A stretch of DNA of 15,007 nucleotides. Source: Christensenella sp. UBA941. Lineage in GTDB: Bacteria; Bacillota; Clostridia; Christensenellales; UBA941. This document shows positions 6,606-13,314 of this stretch, piece by piece. The position numbers and the translations under genes were made by a program. The stretch covers positions 1 to 15,007 of the forward strand of contig DBDD01000134.1 in NCBI GenBank assembly GCA_002293365.1, written 5' to 3'. How positions within the stretch are numbered: the first letter of the stretch is position 1; each line of letters starts with the position of its first letter. A model generated the notes under the pieces. The model did not search any database and was not told where the DNA came from. It saw only the letters and a program-made list of their open reading frames with translations.

Positions 6606-7610
6606 ATGGGTATATATGCAAAAAGGTTGGTCGCGGGGGCGATGTGCGCTGCCATGCTGTTTTCAGGGGCCGCTCTCGCGGATTTGAAGCAAGGCGATAG
6701 ATCCTCCGCGGTGAAGAAGCTCCAGCTTCGTCTGATCGAGCTGAATTATCTTCCCGAGGATACGGAAACAACAAAATCGTTCGGCCCGCTGACGAAAAAG
6801 GGCGTTAAAGCGTTCCAGGAGCGCAACGGACTGAAGGTTACAGGCATTCTCGACGAGGACACGGAAGACGCCGTTTACAGCAAGAACGCGAAAAAGGCAA
6901 AGGCGCCTGTCGAGCAGCCGAAGGACGACGATTCCGGCGAAGCCGCCGCGCCTGCGGTTCCATATGTGGATACCAGCATCGTCCTGACGAACGACCCCGC
7001 CTATCTAAGCGCGCATCCCGAGCTTATGAACGATCCGAATATTTTGAAGAACAATTCAGGGCTCTATCAATCTTCGACAGGCCAAAGCCTAGCGCAGCAA
7101 AGCCTGACACAGCAAGGCTTTACGATAGACTGGGGGCAAAGCGGCCAGGCGACGTCCCTTTGGACGCCAACCACGCCGGCAACGAGCCTAACGACCGCCG
7201 CTTCGGGCGATATCGAAAGCGTGATACAGTTCGGTATGTCGCTGCGCGGCATGCCCTATAAAAACGGCGGGCGTGGGCCCGATTCGTTCGATTGTTCCGG
7301 CTTCATATGCTACATATTCGGGCAATTCGGCTACAAAAAGCCCGGCTCCGCACAGGATATTTCGGATTACGCCGCATGGCCGACGATTACGAATACATCG
7401 GAGCTTCGGCGCGGCGATATCGTGCTGTTCCATACGAGCGGGCGCGGGGTTACAGTCGGGCACGCGGGCGTATACCTCGGCGACGGTACGTTCCTGCACG
7501 CCGAGCCGGACAGCGGCGTTACGATTACGCCGATGTTCGACTATAATTCCAAAGGCGAAAAGACCTATTACCACAAGAATTACCTTTGGGCAAAGAGGGC
7601 GGTAAAGTAA
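6606..7610 (+). CDS. Secreted NlpC/P60 peptidoglycan hydrolase with PG_binding_1 domain
   Basis: The 334-residue product has a Sec signal peptide (cleavage likely after ALA, residue 25) and a PG_binding_1 domain (about 26-93: KQGDRSSAVKKLQLRLIELNY, then FGPLTKKGVKAFQERNGL and VTGILDEDT). A low-complexity linker follows (about 94-200), with the direct repeat QSLAQ/QSLTQ. The NlpC/P60 catalytic domain (about 203-334) has Cys230 in FDCSGF, His286 in VGHAGVYLGDG and His298 in FLHAE. This class cleaves the gamma-D-Glu to diamino-acid bond of stem peptides outside the cell, in wall turnover or daughter-cell separation. The start is the ATG at 6606, 3 nt after AGGAGGG (6596-6602), rather than the upstream TTG at 6567. 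A terminator follows directly, so it is monocistronic. Confidence 0.93.
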   Translation: MGIYAKRLVAGAMCAAMLFSGAALADLKQGDRSSAVKKLQLRLIELNYLPEDTETTKSFGPLTKKGVKAFQERNGLKVTGILDEDTEDAVYSKNAKKAKAPVEQPKDDDSGEAAAPAVPYVDTSIVLTNDPAYLSAHPELMNDPNILKNNSGLYQSSTGQSLAQQSLTQQGFTIDWGQSGQATSLWTPTTPATSLTTAASGDIESVIQFGMSLRGMPYKNGGRGPDSFDCSGFICYIFGQFGYKKPGSAQDISDYAAWPTITNTSELRRGDIVLFHTSGRGVTVGHAGVYLGDGTFLHAEPDSGVTITPMFDYNSKGEKTYYHKNYLWAKRAVK

Positions 7611-7623
7611 GATTTCTTACACC

Positions 7624-7657
7624 AAAAGCCGCTTCGGAATATCCGGAGCGGCTTTTT
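7624..7657 (+). terminator. Rho-independent terminator of the NlpC/P60 gene
   Basis: AAAAGCCGCTTCGGA (7624-7638) pairs with TCCGGAGCGGCTTTT (7642-7656) with one G-T wobble and a 3-nt loop, ending in five T. It lies 14 bp after the stop codon at 7610. The A-run on the left arm could make it work in both directions, but no minus-strand gene ends here. Confidence 0.9.
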
Positions 7658-7798
7658 GGCAACTTGTTGCAGGAGGGTGGGAAATCTATCTGATCGCCTT
7701 TTCGGCGTTAGGGGCTTGTTCATCTTTGTGTGTCTATTATTACAATAGAATGTGGCGTAAAGATGGTTGCGATGAAAAGTTAATTTGGAAGTTTGTGC

Positions 7799-7829
7799 GC
7801 GTATATGCCATATTTGACAGCGTATATGC
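7799..7829 (+). promoter_or_regulatory. Direct repeats around a TTGACA, possible operator/promoter of the TspO gene
   Basis: GCGTATATGC occurs at 7799-7808 and 7820-7829, 21 bp apart, about two helical turns. TTGACA (7814-7819) lies between them. No good -10 stands 16-18 bp after TTGACA (CAATGA at 18 bp is poor), so the promoter call is weak; the repeat is directly visible. The remainder of the gap 7658-7860 shows nothing I can name. Confidence 0.3.
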
Positions 7830-7860
7830 ATAGACGGCAATGATAGTTCATACTCCTTGC

Positions 7861-7884
7861 TGTAGGGGCGTATTACGAGCCCGC
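7861..7884 (+). repeat. Dispersed palindromic element, copy 3 (decayed)
   Basis: TGTAGGGGCGTATTACG then AGCCCGC keeps the TGTAGGGGCG head of the family and a G-rich/C-rich pair of arms, but the palindrome is degraded compared with the copies at 4807 and 10878. It ends about 10 bp before the GAGGTGA ribosome binding site of the TspO-like gene, so it would be in that mRNA leader. Confidence 0.45.
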
Positions 7885-7908
7885 AAAAGCGAGCGAGGTG
7901 AAGCATAA

Positions 7909-8379
7909 ATGTTTAATAGTACATGGCGGCGCGTCGTGTTCCCGGTGTGCTTTGCGGCGTTGATCGCATTTGTGGGCATGGCGTTTACCGATACGGAGCA
8001 GCTCTGGTATCAAAGCCTTATTAAGCCCGAGATCATGCCGCCAGACGCCGTGTTTTCGTACGTTTGGGGCGCAATCTATATCTTGATAGCGGTATCGGCC
8101 GTACTCGTGATGAAAAGCGGGGATAAGGCGCTTATAAAGGACGCGCTGAACTGCTACGCCGTAAACGGCGTTTTGAATATGTTTTGGACCTATGTGTTTT
8201 TCGAGCGCCATAGGATGGTTTCGGCCATTTTCGTCATGATCGCGCTTATCTTCTCGACGATGCATCTGATACGCCGCCTGGATAAAAGCTCGGGCGTTCA
8301 GGCGCTTTTGCTGCTACCGTATCTGCTTTGGCTTATTTTCTCGCTGGCGCTGAATTACGCAATAGCATTGATGAACTAG
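7909..8379 (+). CDS. tspO: TspO/MBR family integral membrane protein
   Basis: The 156-residue product matches the TspO/MBR (translocator protein) family in length and pattern. It has five predicted transmembrane helices. Family marks include W..SLIKPEIMPPDAVFSYVWGAIYIL in the first loop and second helix, the N.VLNMFW..VFFE region in helix 3, and PYLLWLIFSLALNYAI in helix 5. The helix-2 position usually read as WxxLY is WGAIY here. Bacterial TspO proteins bind porphyrins and take part in tetrapyrrole and stress responses; the physiological role in this host is not known. The ATG at 7909 follows GAGGTGA (7895-7901) with a 7-nt spacer. It is followed by a strong hairpin and seems monocistronic. 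Confidence 0.88.
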   Translation: MFNSTWRRVVFPVCFAALIAFVGMAFTDTEQLWYQSLIKPEIMPPDAVFSYVWGAIYILIAVSAVLVMKSGDKALIKDALNCYAVNGVLNMFWTYVFFERHRMVSAIFVMIALIFSTMHLIRRLDKSSGVQALLLLPYLLWLIFSLALNYAIALMN

Positions 8380-8414
8380 CTATAAAGAGAATCACGAATA
8401 TAATCTATTCTACT

Positions 8415-8456
8415 ATAACGCTTTCCCGGCGCAGCCGGGAAAGCGTTATTAGTTTT
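8415..8456 (+). terminator. Hairpin terminator after the TspO gene
   Basis: A perfect 16-bp stem (8415-8430 with 8434-8449, loop GCA) begins 36 bp after the stop codon and is followed by TAGTTTTAT. The T-run is short and starts 3 bp past the stem, so termination efficiency is uncertain. There is no minus-strand gene that it could end. Confidence 0.6.
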
Positions 8457-8460
8457 ATGG

Positions 8461-8489
8461 AGCCCAAAGAGGCTTCGCCCCTTTGGGCT
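8461..8489. repeat. Second hairpin after the TspO gene
   Basis: AGCCCAAAG (8461-8469) pairs with CTTTGGGCT (8481-8489) to give a 9-bp stem, extended by two G-C pairs across an A-C mismatch. It stands 11 bp after the first hairpin. No T-run follows. It resembles the paired-hairpin arrangement at 86-165. Confidence 0.5.
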
Positions 8490-8508
8490 TCGAATGGTGT
8501 TTGAGCAA

Positions 8509-8557
8509 ATAGGAATGTTTGCGGTTTGAAGAGCTGCGCATAGGAATGCTTGCGGTT
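8509..8557 (+). repeat. Two 18-bp direct repeats upstream of prmA
   Basis: ATAGGAATGTTTGCGGTT (8509-8526) recurs at 8540-8557 with a single T to C change, giving a 31-bp period. The copies end about 65 bp before the prmA start. They may be regulator or sigma binding sites, or leftovers of a short tandem duplication. A 10-bp palindrome CGAAATTTCG follows at 8577-8586. I could not place a convincing prmA promoter in 8558-8612. Confidence 0.5.
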
Positions 8558-8621
8558 CGCTGCGCTGGTCAAGACGCGAAATTTCGTATAAGATATAGCA
8601 ATAAAAACGAACGGAGCGCAT

Positions 8622-9572
8622 ATGGAATACGCTAAGATTACGGTTCATACCACTACGGCGGGCGCGGAGGTGCTTGGGGATCTGCTGGCGGAGGCGGGCG
8701 CGGGCGGCGCCGTTATAGAGGACGCTGCGGACTTATTGACTATTGAGCGCGATTTCGCGCTTTTTGACGGCATAGAGCAAAAGGTATTCGACGCCATGCC
8801 CCAAGGCGACGTACGCGTATCGGGCTATTTGCCTGCGGACGGGCGGCTTGCGGATTCTATCGCCGCGTTAAAGGAGCGCATAGCCGTGATGAAGGCTCGC
8901 GCCGGAACCGGGTTCGGAACGTGTGAGATCGACATCTCGCGCGTCGACGAGGCGGACTGGGCGAACGAATGGAAGAAATACTTCAAGCCGCTTCGCGTCG
9001 GGCGCTTCTTGGTAAAGCCGACATGGGAACCATACGAAAAAACCGGGGACGAGCTTATTATCGAGCTCGACCCCGGTATGGCTTTCGGCACGGGTACGCA
9101 CGAGACGACGCGCCTGTGCATGGAGCGTCTGGAACACTTCGCCAAAGGGCTTAGCGGCGCGTCCGTACTCGACGTCGGCTGCGGCTCCGGAATCCTCTCG
9201 ATTGCTGCCGCGAAGCTCGGCGCGCGCGTAACGGCTATCGATCTCGATCCGGTATGCGTCGCTTCCGCGAAGGAAAACGCCGCGCGCAACGGCCTTTCCG
9301 GCGCTATAGACGTACGCCTTGGCAATCTTTTGGACGGCGGCTATGAAGAAACGGATTTGATCGTCGCGAACATCATATCCGACGTGATTATCGCTATGGC
9401 TCCGGCGGCGGCGCGCGCGTTGAAGCTAGGCGGCGTATTCATATCGTCAGGCATTACAAAAGGGCGCGCGGGCGAGGTGCGCATGGCGCTTTCGGAGGCC
9501 GGGTTTATCGGGAAGGAAACATTTATCGAGGGCGAATGGGCCGCGATAAGCTGCTTTAGGGGGAAGCAATAA
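8622..9572 (+). CDS. prmA: Ribosomal protein L11 methyltransferase PrmA
   Basis: The 316-residue product is full length for PrmA. It has an N-terminal substrate-recognition domain (1 to about 90) and a class I methyltransferase domain. Landmarks are DWANEWKKYFKPLRVG (112-127), the PrmA-specific DPGMAFGTGTHETT (150-163), the SAM-binding motif VLDVGCGSGILS (182-193), the acidic AIDLDP (205-210) and VANIISDV (248-255). PrmA trimethylates lysine and N-terminal amino groups of ribosomal protein L11. The ATG at 8622 has GGAG (8613-8616) 5 nt upstream. In many Bacillota prmA sits with dnaJ or an RsmE gene; here it stands alone between repeats and an AT-rich gap. Confidence 0.96.
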   Translation: MEYAKITVHTTTAGAEVLGDLLAEAGAGGAVIEDAADLLTIERDFALFDGIEQKVFDAMPQGDVRVSGYLPADGRLADSIAALKERIAVMKARAGTGFGTCEIDISRVDEADWANEWKKYFKPLRVGRFLVKPTWEPYEKTGDELIIELDPGMAFGTGTHETTRLCMERLEHFAKGLSGASVLDVGCGSGILSIAAAKLGARVTAIDLDPVCVASAKENAARNGLSGAIDVRLGNLLDGGYEETDLIVANIISDVIIAMAPAAARALKLGGVFISSGITKGRAGEVRMALSEAGFIGKETFIEGEWAAISCFRGKQ

Positions 9573-9760
9573 ACTTCTTTAGCATTAGCTTTTATAAAAA
9601 TATATTTTTGCTGTCTGCCATGCTATTTTAGAATTAATGTGGATTATTTTGTTTGCTTGAAATATTATAAAAGACATGTAATAATATAATTAATAATAGT
9701 CGAAATTTATCTTGTTTATTGTATTAGATATTTATTAAAAAGGAAGAGAGGTCTTGTAAA
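9573..9760 (+). promoter_or_regulatory. AT-rich leader of the hemerythrin gene
   Basis: This 188-bp gap is far richer in A and T than its flanks. It contains a perfect -10 hexamer TATAAT (9685-9690) without a matching -35 at 17 bp, and a TTGAAA (9657-9662) 22 bp upstream, which is too far for a standard promoter. The ribosome binding region AGGAAGAGAGG (9741-9751) ends 9 nt before the ATG. No clear terminator for prmA was seen. Confidence 0.35.
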
Positions 9761-10186
9761 ATGTCGGGAGCGCTGGGCATCGCGTGGACGCCGGAGTTGG
9801 AGACGGGCGACGAGCGGGTGGACGAACAGCATCGCAAGATATTTGCTCTTTTAAACGATTTAATCAAGGCGTGCGCCGACGGGAGCGACGCAAAAAGGCT
9901 AAGGGAAACGCTCGATTTTCTGGTGGATTACGCGATTCGACACTTCACGGACGAAGAGCTTCTACAGATGCAATACAATTTTCCCGAATATAAAAAGCAC
10001 AAGAGGATGCACGACTCTCTTACGGCGCAGGTTGTGGAGCTTGTAAAGCGCTACGAGGCGAGCGACTCGCCGTCGGAGCTTTCGAGCGACGTAAACCGGG
10101 TTTTAGTGTCGTGGCTGATCAACCACATTCTGAAGGAGGACAAGAAGATAGCGAAGCATATAAAGAGTGTGGAGTTAAAAGCTTAG
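9761..10186 (+). CDS. Bacteriohemerythrin
   Basis: The 141-residue, single-domain protein has all seven expected di-iron ligands: His24 in DEQH, His61 and Glu65 in HFTDEE, His80 and His84 in HKRMH, His122 in NHI, and Asp127 in KEDK. The start WTPELETGDERVDEQH is also typical. Bacterial hemerythrins bind oxygen reversibly and serve in oxygen storage, delivery or scavenging; in an anaerobe a protective or oxygen-sensing role is likely, by inference. It is cytosolic, with no signal peptide. Its promoter region is notably AT-rich. Its stop lies 2 bp from the end of the convergent broken permease frame, with no terminator between, suggesting a deletion moved it there. Confidence 0.95.
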   Translation: MSGALGIAWTPELETGDERVDEQHRKIFALLNDLIKACADGSDAKRLRETLDFLVDYAIRHFTDEELLQMQYNFPEYKKHKRMHDSLTAQVVELVKRYEASDSPSELSSDVNRVLVSWLINHILKEDKKIAKHIKSVELKA

Positions 10187-10188
10187 AG

Positions 10189-10917
10189 TTACCTCCAATA
10201 TACCTTATCGCCCATAGAGTGGCCGGAGCAATATAGTAGCAGCGAGGGAGAACAAACCCCATAGAAAGCTTCGGGGATGCCGGATAGCCCCGCGAGCCAC
10301 AGCACGACGTTGTATCCGAGGTTCTTCCAAAGATAGCATATGACCAGCACGTCGAATGCGTACTCGCTGTTGAGCCAATCCGTGCCCTGTCCGCCAAAGA
10401 GGACGACGAGCGCGCTCAGCAGCCCGTTTCTATGGAACACGGCCTGTATGATCAGGACAACGCTGGTCACCGGGATTGCCAGCGGCAAAAGATACGTGGT
10501 TTTCAGGAGATTTCTGCACCATTTCAGCCTATATAACATCAGAGCTACGCTTAGCGAAAGCGCGAGCAAAAGCGGTATGCAGACGGCGATGAAGCGCCCG
10601 GTATTTTTAAGCGCGAGGCGAAAGGATACGTTTTCAAGCAGGGCGGCGTAGTTGGATAGCCCCGCGAAAGCGTTCCCCATAGGGGAAAGAAACGAGCGGC
10701 GGATTACGTCTGCCCTGGGTAGAAGCAGCGTAGCCGACAAGCCGATGAGGCTTGGGGCGAGGAAGCACATGGCTGTCCTCGCCTCTCTGCTTATAAACTT
10801 CCTGTGACGATGATGATAATGTCGGGGCAAACCTTGTGTTTGCCCGATTTTAGGGCAGAGACAAGCTCTGCCCCTACATAATTTCGCATTAAAAATCGCC
10901 CGTTTACCACCACGCAT
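10189..10917 (-). pseudogene. Truncated sugar-type ABC transporter permease (MalF/UgpA-like)
   Basis: The 242-residue frame has the first part of a MalF/UgpA-type inner-membrane permease: FLAPSLIGLSATLLLP (helix 1), FRLALKNTGRFIAVCIPLLL, LLKTTYLLPLAIPVTSVVLI, then WKNLGYNVVLWLAGLSGIPEAFY. The family continues with the EAA loop (EAA...G), which contacts the ATPase, and two more helices; here the frame runs into unrelated sequence and stops. About 80-90 residues are missing, so transport function is probably lost. No second permease follows. The N-terminal 40 or so residues are encoded by a dispersed palindromic element and look artefactual. ATG at 10770 (MCFLAPSL) or a nearby non-ATG start is possible. 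It follows the solute-binding lipoprotein gene in the same direction. Confidence 0.8.
10824..10878 (-). repeat. Dispersed palindromic element, copy 4 (double hairpin)
   Basis: Read on the minus strand from 10878, TGTAGGGGCAGAGC leads into an 8-bp stem (10866-10873 with 10853-10860). After a 7-bp A/T-rich spacer comes a second 8-bp stem, GGGCAAAC with GTTTGCCC (10838-10845 with 10825-10832). It lies between the SBP stop and the recognisable permease body, and the permease frame passes through it without a stop. Confidence 0.65.
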
Positions 10918-10921
10918 CGCT

Positions 10922-13189
10922 TTATTCCGAGCGGTATGCCGATAGCTTGCTGAAAAGCTTGGCTGCCGCCGATTCGGGCGTTTCAGCGCCCTCGAACAGG
11001 GCGATTAGCTCCGGCTCGATCATGGCGTCCAGCGTGGCGTCGCTCTTTAGCGGCGCGTTCAGGCTCTTTATTATCGTTCCGAGCTTCTCGCGCACGGCGG
11101 CGGACGGCCAGCCCGCTTGGAACATAGGCCCATCATCGCTAAAGTAGAAGCTTACTCCTATGTTATTCACTTCGCTGGCGAGCAGGTTATCCAGCGCGGC
11201 GGCGTTGACGGGGAAGTTACTCTGCGTCGCACCGCCGTCTTGCACGTGCTCGCTAAGCAGCGTCTGGATGAATTGCGCCGCCGTATCGGTGTGCGCAGAC
11301 GCGCTGTTTAGCCCGACGATTCCTAGCGGTTCCATCTTGCCGTTCAATGAGGATAACTCTCCGCCAAATTGCTCCATCGCGCCCGCTAACATCATAAAAT
11401 CTCTCATGTTAAGCGTCTTACCCAAAATCGCGTCGGATTCTCCTTTGATATACACGCGGATCTGACTGGAGTCGCTGCGCTCGTCGCTTAAGTCCTCTAT
11501 CGCCCCATTCTGGCTCATGCCCAAGCTATTCATCTGCTGTTCCGGCGAATCGGCGTTTACACCTATAGCCTCAGCGATGCGCTTTGCCTGGGCCAATAGC
11601 TCGACAGCGGCGGCCTCGTCGGGAACGCCGTAGAACTCCTCTCCGTAGAAGCTTAGAAGCAGGCTTGAAAGCGTCTTGGGCGTAAACGTGGTTTTGGAGA
11701 GCAGCGCGGCGGATGCTTCCAAACTATCCAGCGTGGCGTAAGAGCCGCTCCTTGAAAGCGTCAGAGGAACGTTCATCGCCAGCGGAACGCCGTAGAGCTT
11801 GCCGCCCATATCGTACGCCGCGCGCACGCTGGGCAGTATCGGATCCGCGCCATTAACGATTGCGGTCAAATCGGCCAAAACGCCCTTTTCGATATAAGAA
11901 TCCATGGGCAATCCGTCTAAAAGGATGATATCCGGACCAGTACCGGCTAAAAGCTCGGTATTGAGCGACTTTATGTAGTCCGCCTCCGTGCCGCCGCCGT
12001 TCATCTCCATCGCGACGGTGTAGTTTACCTTCACGTCGCTGCGAAGCCTATTGAACGCAACGACCGCGCGCTGCACGGCTTCGCTCTCGTAGAGCGAGAA
12101 AATATTGATCTGCTCATCAATCGACTGTGACGCTCCCGGATCGAAGGCGTAACGGAACAGCATGCCGCCGTCCGCCGAACCGACGCGTAAATATACGGCG
12201 TCCCGCCCGCCGCCGAGCACGGCCATATGGGATGCGGAATGATCCGGCAGGCCGATGGTCGCCGTCGAACCGTCCACGACGCATTCCCAAAGCGTGCCGC
12301 CTTGCGCGTGGCGGTATATGCCCGTGGCGTCGGCCAGGTACAAAGCGCCGTCCGGCGAAAAAGCGAGGCTTGCTCCCGCTTCTCCGAATCCGAAGGGCCA
12401 GTCCTCATGCGTGTTCGCTTGCATATCGTATACGCGCACGCCTTTGCCGTCCGGCGCGAGCGCCGCGAGAAGATCGCCGCTGGCCGTGACGCCGCAGTCG
12501 GTTCCGATGACCCATCCGGTTTCGAGCTCCGCAAGGCGATTTCCCTCGGCGTCTAAAATAGTCAGCGCGCTTTGGCTCCAGGCCTTAGCCGCTATGCGCC
12601 CGTCAGCAAGCACTGCCAGTTCCATAATCATCTCCAGCGGCTCGATGCCGCCGCCGGTGAGTTTCTTCCCGGTTGCGCCGTCGTCGCGGCTGACGATAAT
12701 ATGCGCGTACATTTTGTATTCCTCGTCGTATTCTTCGTACGTCGCATACAGCGCGCCGTCGCCTCCGCGGACGACCAGCATTTGACTGCCCGGCTTCATA
12801 TGCTCATTTAGCCACGGCTCTTCCCGAAAGGTCTGCGTTCCGTCCGCCGCAAGCGTATGGCGGTAGTAAACGTGGTTTTCCGTTTTCAAAGAGTCGAGGT
12901 TCACGCTGAATATTTCGACGGCGCTATCAATCGCGCTGATGCCAATAACGTTCAGCTCATTCACGCCCGGCGGCAGATCCAGCTCGAAGGGGTTCTCCAT
13001 ATAGCGCCCCTTCGCGGCGCCGGGTTCAATAACATCCAGCCCGGGCGAAATGAAAAATCCGGGCGAAACGGCCACGCCGGGCGTATTCGCGCCAGCCTGC
13101 TCTTGTGTCCGCGGCGAACAGCCAACAAATATAAATAGAATCAGCGCCGCCAACAGCGCCGCTAACACGCGTTTGATGATTGTAGTCAT
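10922..13189 (-). CDS. Lipoprotein fusing a beta-propeller-like region to an ABC solute-binding domain
   Basis: The 755-residue product has a lipoprotein signal with lipobox FVGC (Cys24). Residues about 75-355 form a beta-rich region with repeated blade-like units such as LAVLADGRIAAKAW, GVTASGDLLAALAPDGKGVRVYD and LAFSPDGALYLADATGIYR. Residues about 360-755 resemble an SBP_bac_1-type extracellular binding domain: INIFSLYESEAVQRAVVAFN, TELLAGTGPDIILLDGLP, YIEKGVLADLTAIV, KLYGVPLAMNVP. Ordinary sugar SBPs are about 400-450 residues, so the propeller is an addition. The ATG at 13189 has GGAGG (13200-13204) 10 nt upstream. It lies after the RR-HK pair and before a truncated permease, so it may act as a surface ligand sensor feeding the kinase; that is inference. 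Confidence 0.85.
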   Translation of the reverse strand: MTTIIKRVLAALLAALILFIFVGCSPRTQEQAGANTPGVAVSPGFFISPGLDVIEPGAAKGRYMENPFELDLPPGVNELNVIGISAIDSAVEIFSVNLDSLKTENHVYYRHTLAADGTQTFREEPWLNEHMKPGSQMLVVRGGDGALYATYEEYDEEYKMYAHIIVSRDDGATGKKLTGGGIEPLEMIMELAVLADGRIAAKAWSQSALTILDAEGNRLAELETGWVIGTDCGVTASGDLLAALAPDGKGVRVYDMQANTHEDWPFGFGEAGASLAFSPDGALYLADATGIYRHAQGGTLWECVVDGSTATIGLPDHSASHMAVLGGGRDAVYLRVGSADGGMLFRYAFDPGASQSIDEQINIFSLYESEAVQRAVVAFNRLRSDVKVNYTVAMEMNGGGTEADYIKSLNTELLAGTGPDIILLDGLPMDSYIEKGVLADLTAIVNGADPILPSVRAAYDMGGKLYGVPLAMNVPLTLSRSGSYATLDSLEASAALLSKTTFTPKTLSSLLLSFYGEEFYGVPDEAAAVELLAQAKRIAEAIGVNADSPEQQMNSLGMSQNGAIEDLSDERSDSSQIRVYIKGESDAILGKTLNMRDFMMLAGAMEQFGGELSSLNGKMEPLGIVGLNSASAHTDTAAQFIQTLLSEHVQDGGATQSNFPVNAAALDNLLASEVNNIGVSFYFSDDGPMFQAGWPSAAVREKLGTIIKSLNAPLKSDATLDAMIEPELIALFEGAETPESAAAKLFSKLSAYRSE

Positions 13190-13267
13190 AGAAAGACCGC
13201 CTCCATGTTATCGTATACATGAGCGTAACAGGAAAAGTTCTAAAAATCCTCTAATTCTTTTAGTGGA

Positions 13268-13314
13268 TAGTTGATAGTGGATAATTGACACTGTCAATTA
13301 TCCACTATCAACTA
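13268..13314. repeat. 47-bp near-perfect palindrome built of heptamers
   Basis: A perfect 23-bp inverted repeat (13268-13290 with 13292-13314) has a single-base centre. Each arm consists of 7-bp units: GTTGATA, GTGGATA and ATTGACA on the left, preceded by one more GTGGATA at 13263, and TGTCAAT, TATCCAC and TATCAAC on the right. It overlaps the last codons and stop (TGA, 13308-13310) of the histidine kinase gene and occupies the gap before the SBP gene. No T-run follows directly on the minus strand, so it may be an mRNA-stability or attenuation element, or a mobile palindrome. Confidence 0.75.

Noticed and set aside
7580..7906. Minus-strand open frame of 108 codons in the gap before the TspO gene
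   Set aside because: It overlaps the terminator and the end of the hydrolase gene, has no ribosome binding site or family likeness, and its residue composition looks like translated non-coding DNA.
8509..8557. CRISPR array
   Set aside because: Only two copies of 18 bp with a 13-bp gap, too short and too few, and no cas genes nearby.
10119..10397. Alternative minus-strand frame through the permease end (contains LPRCYYIAPATLW)
   Set aside because: A faint likeness to the segment after the EAA loop was considered, but it lacks the EAA motif and runs into the antisense of the hemerythrin gene; too weak to call a frameshifted permease end.
12031..12785. Long open frames on both strands inside the SBP gene
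   Set aside because: They are out-of-frame shadows of a GC-rich coding region, rich in Arg, Ser and Pro, without ribosome binding sites.
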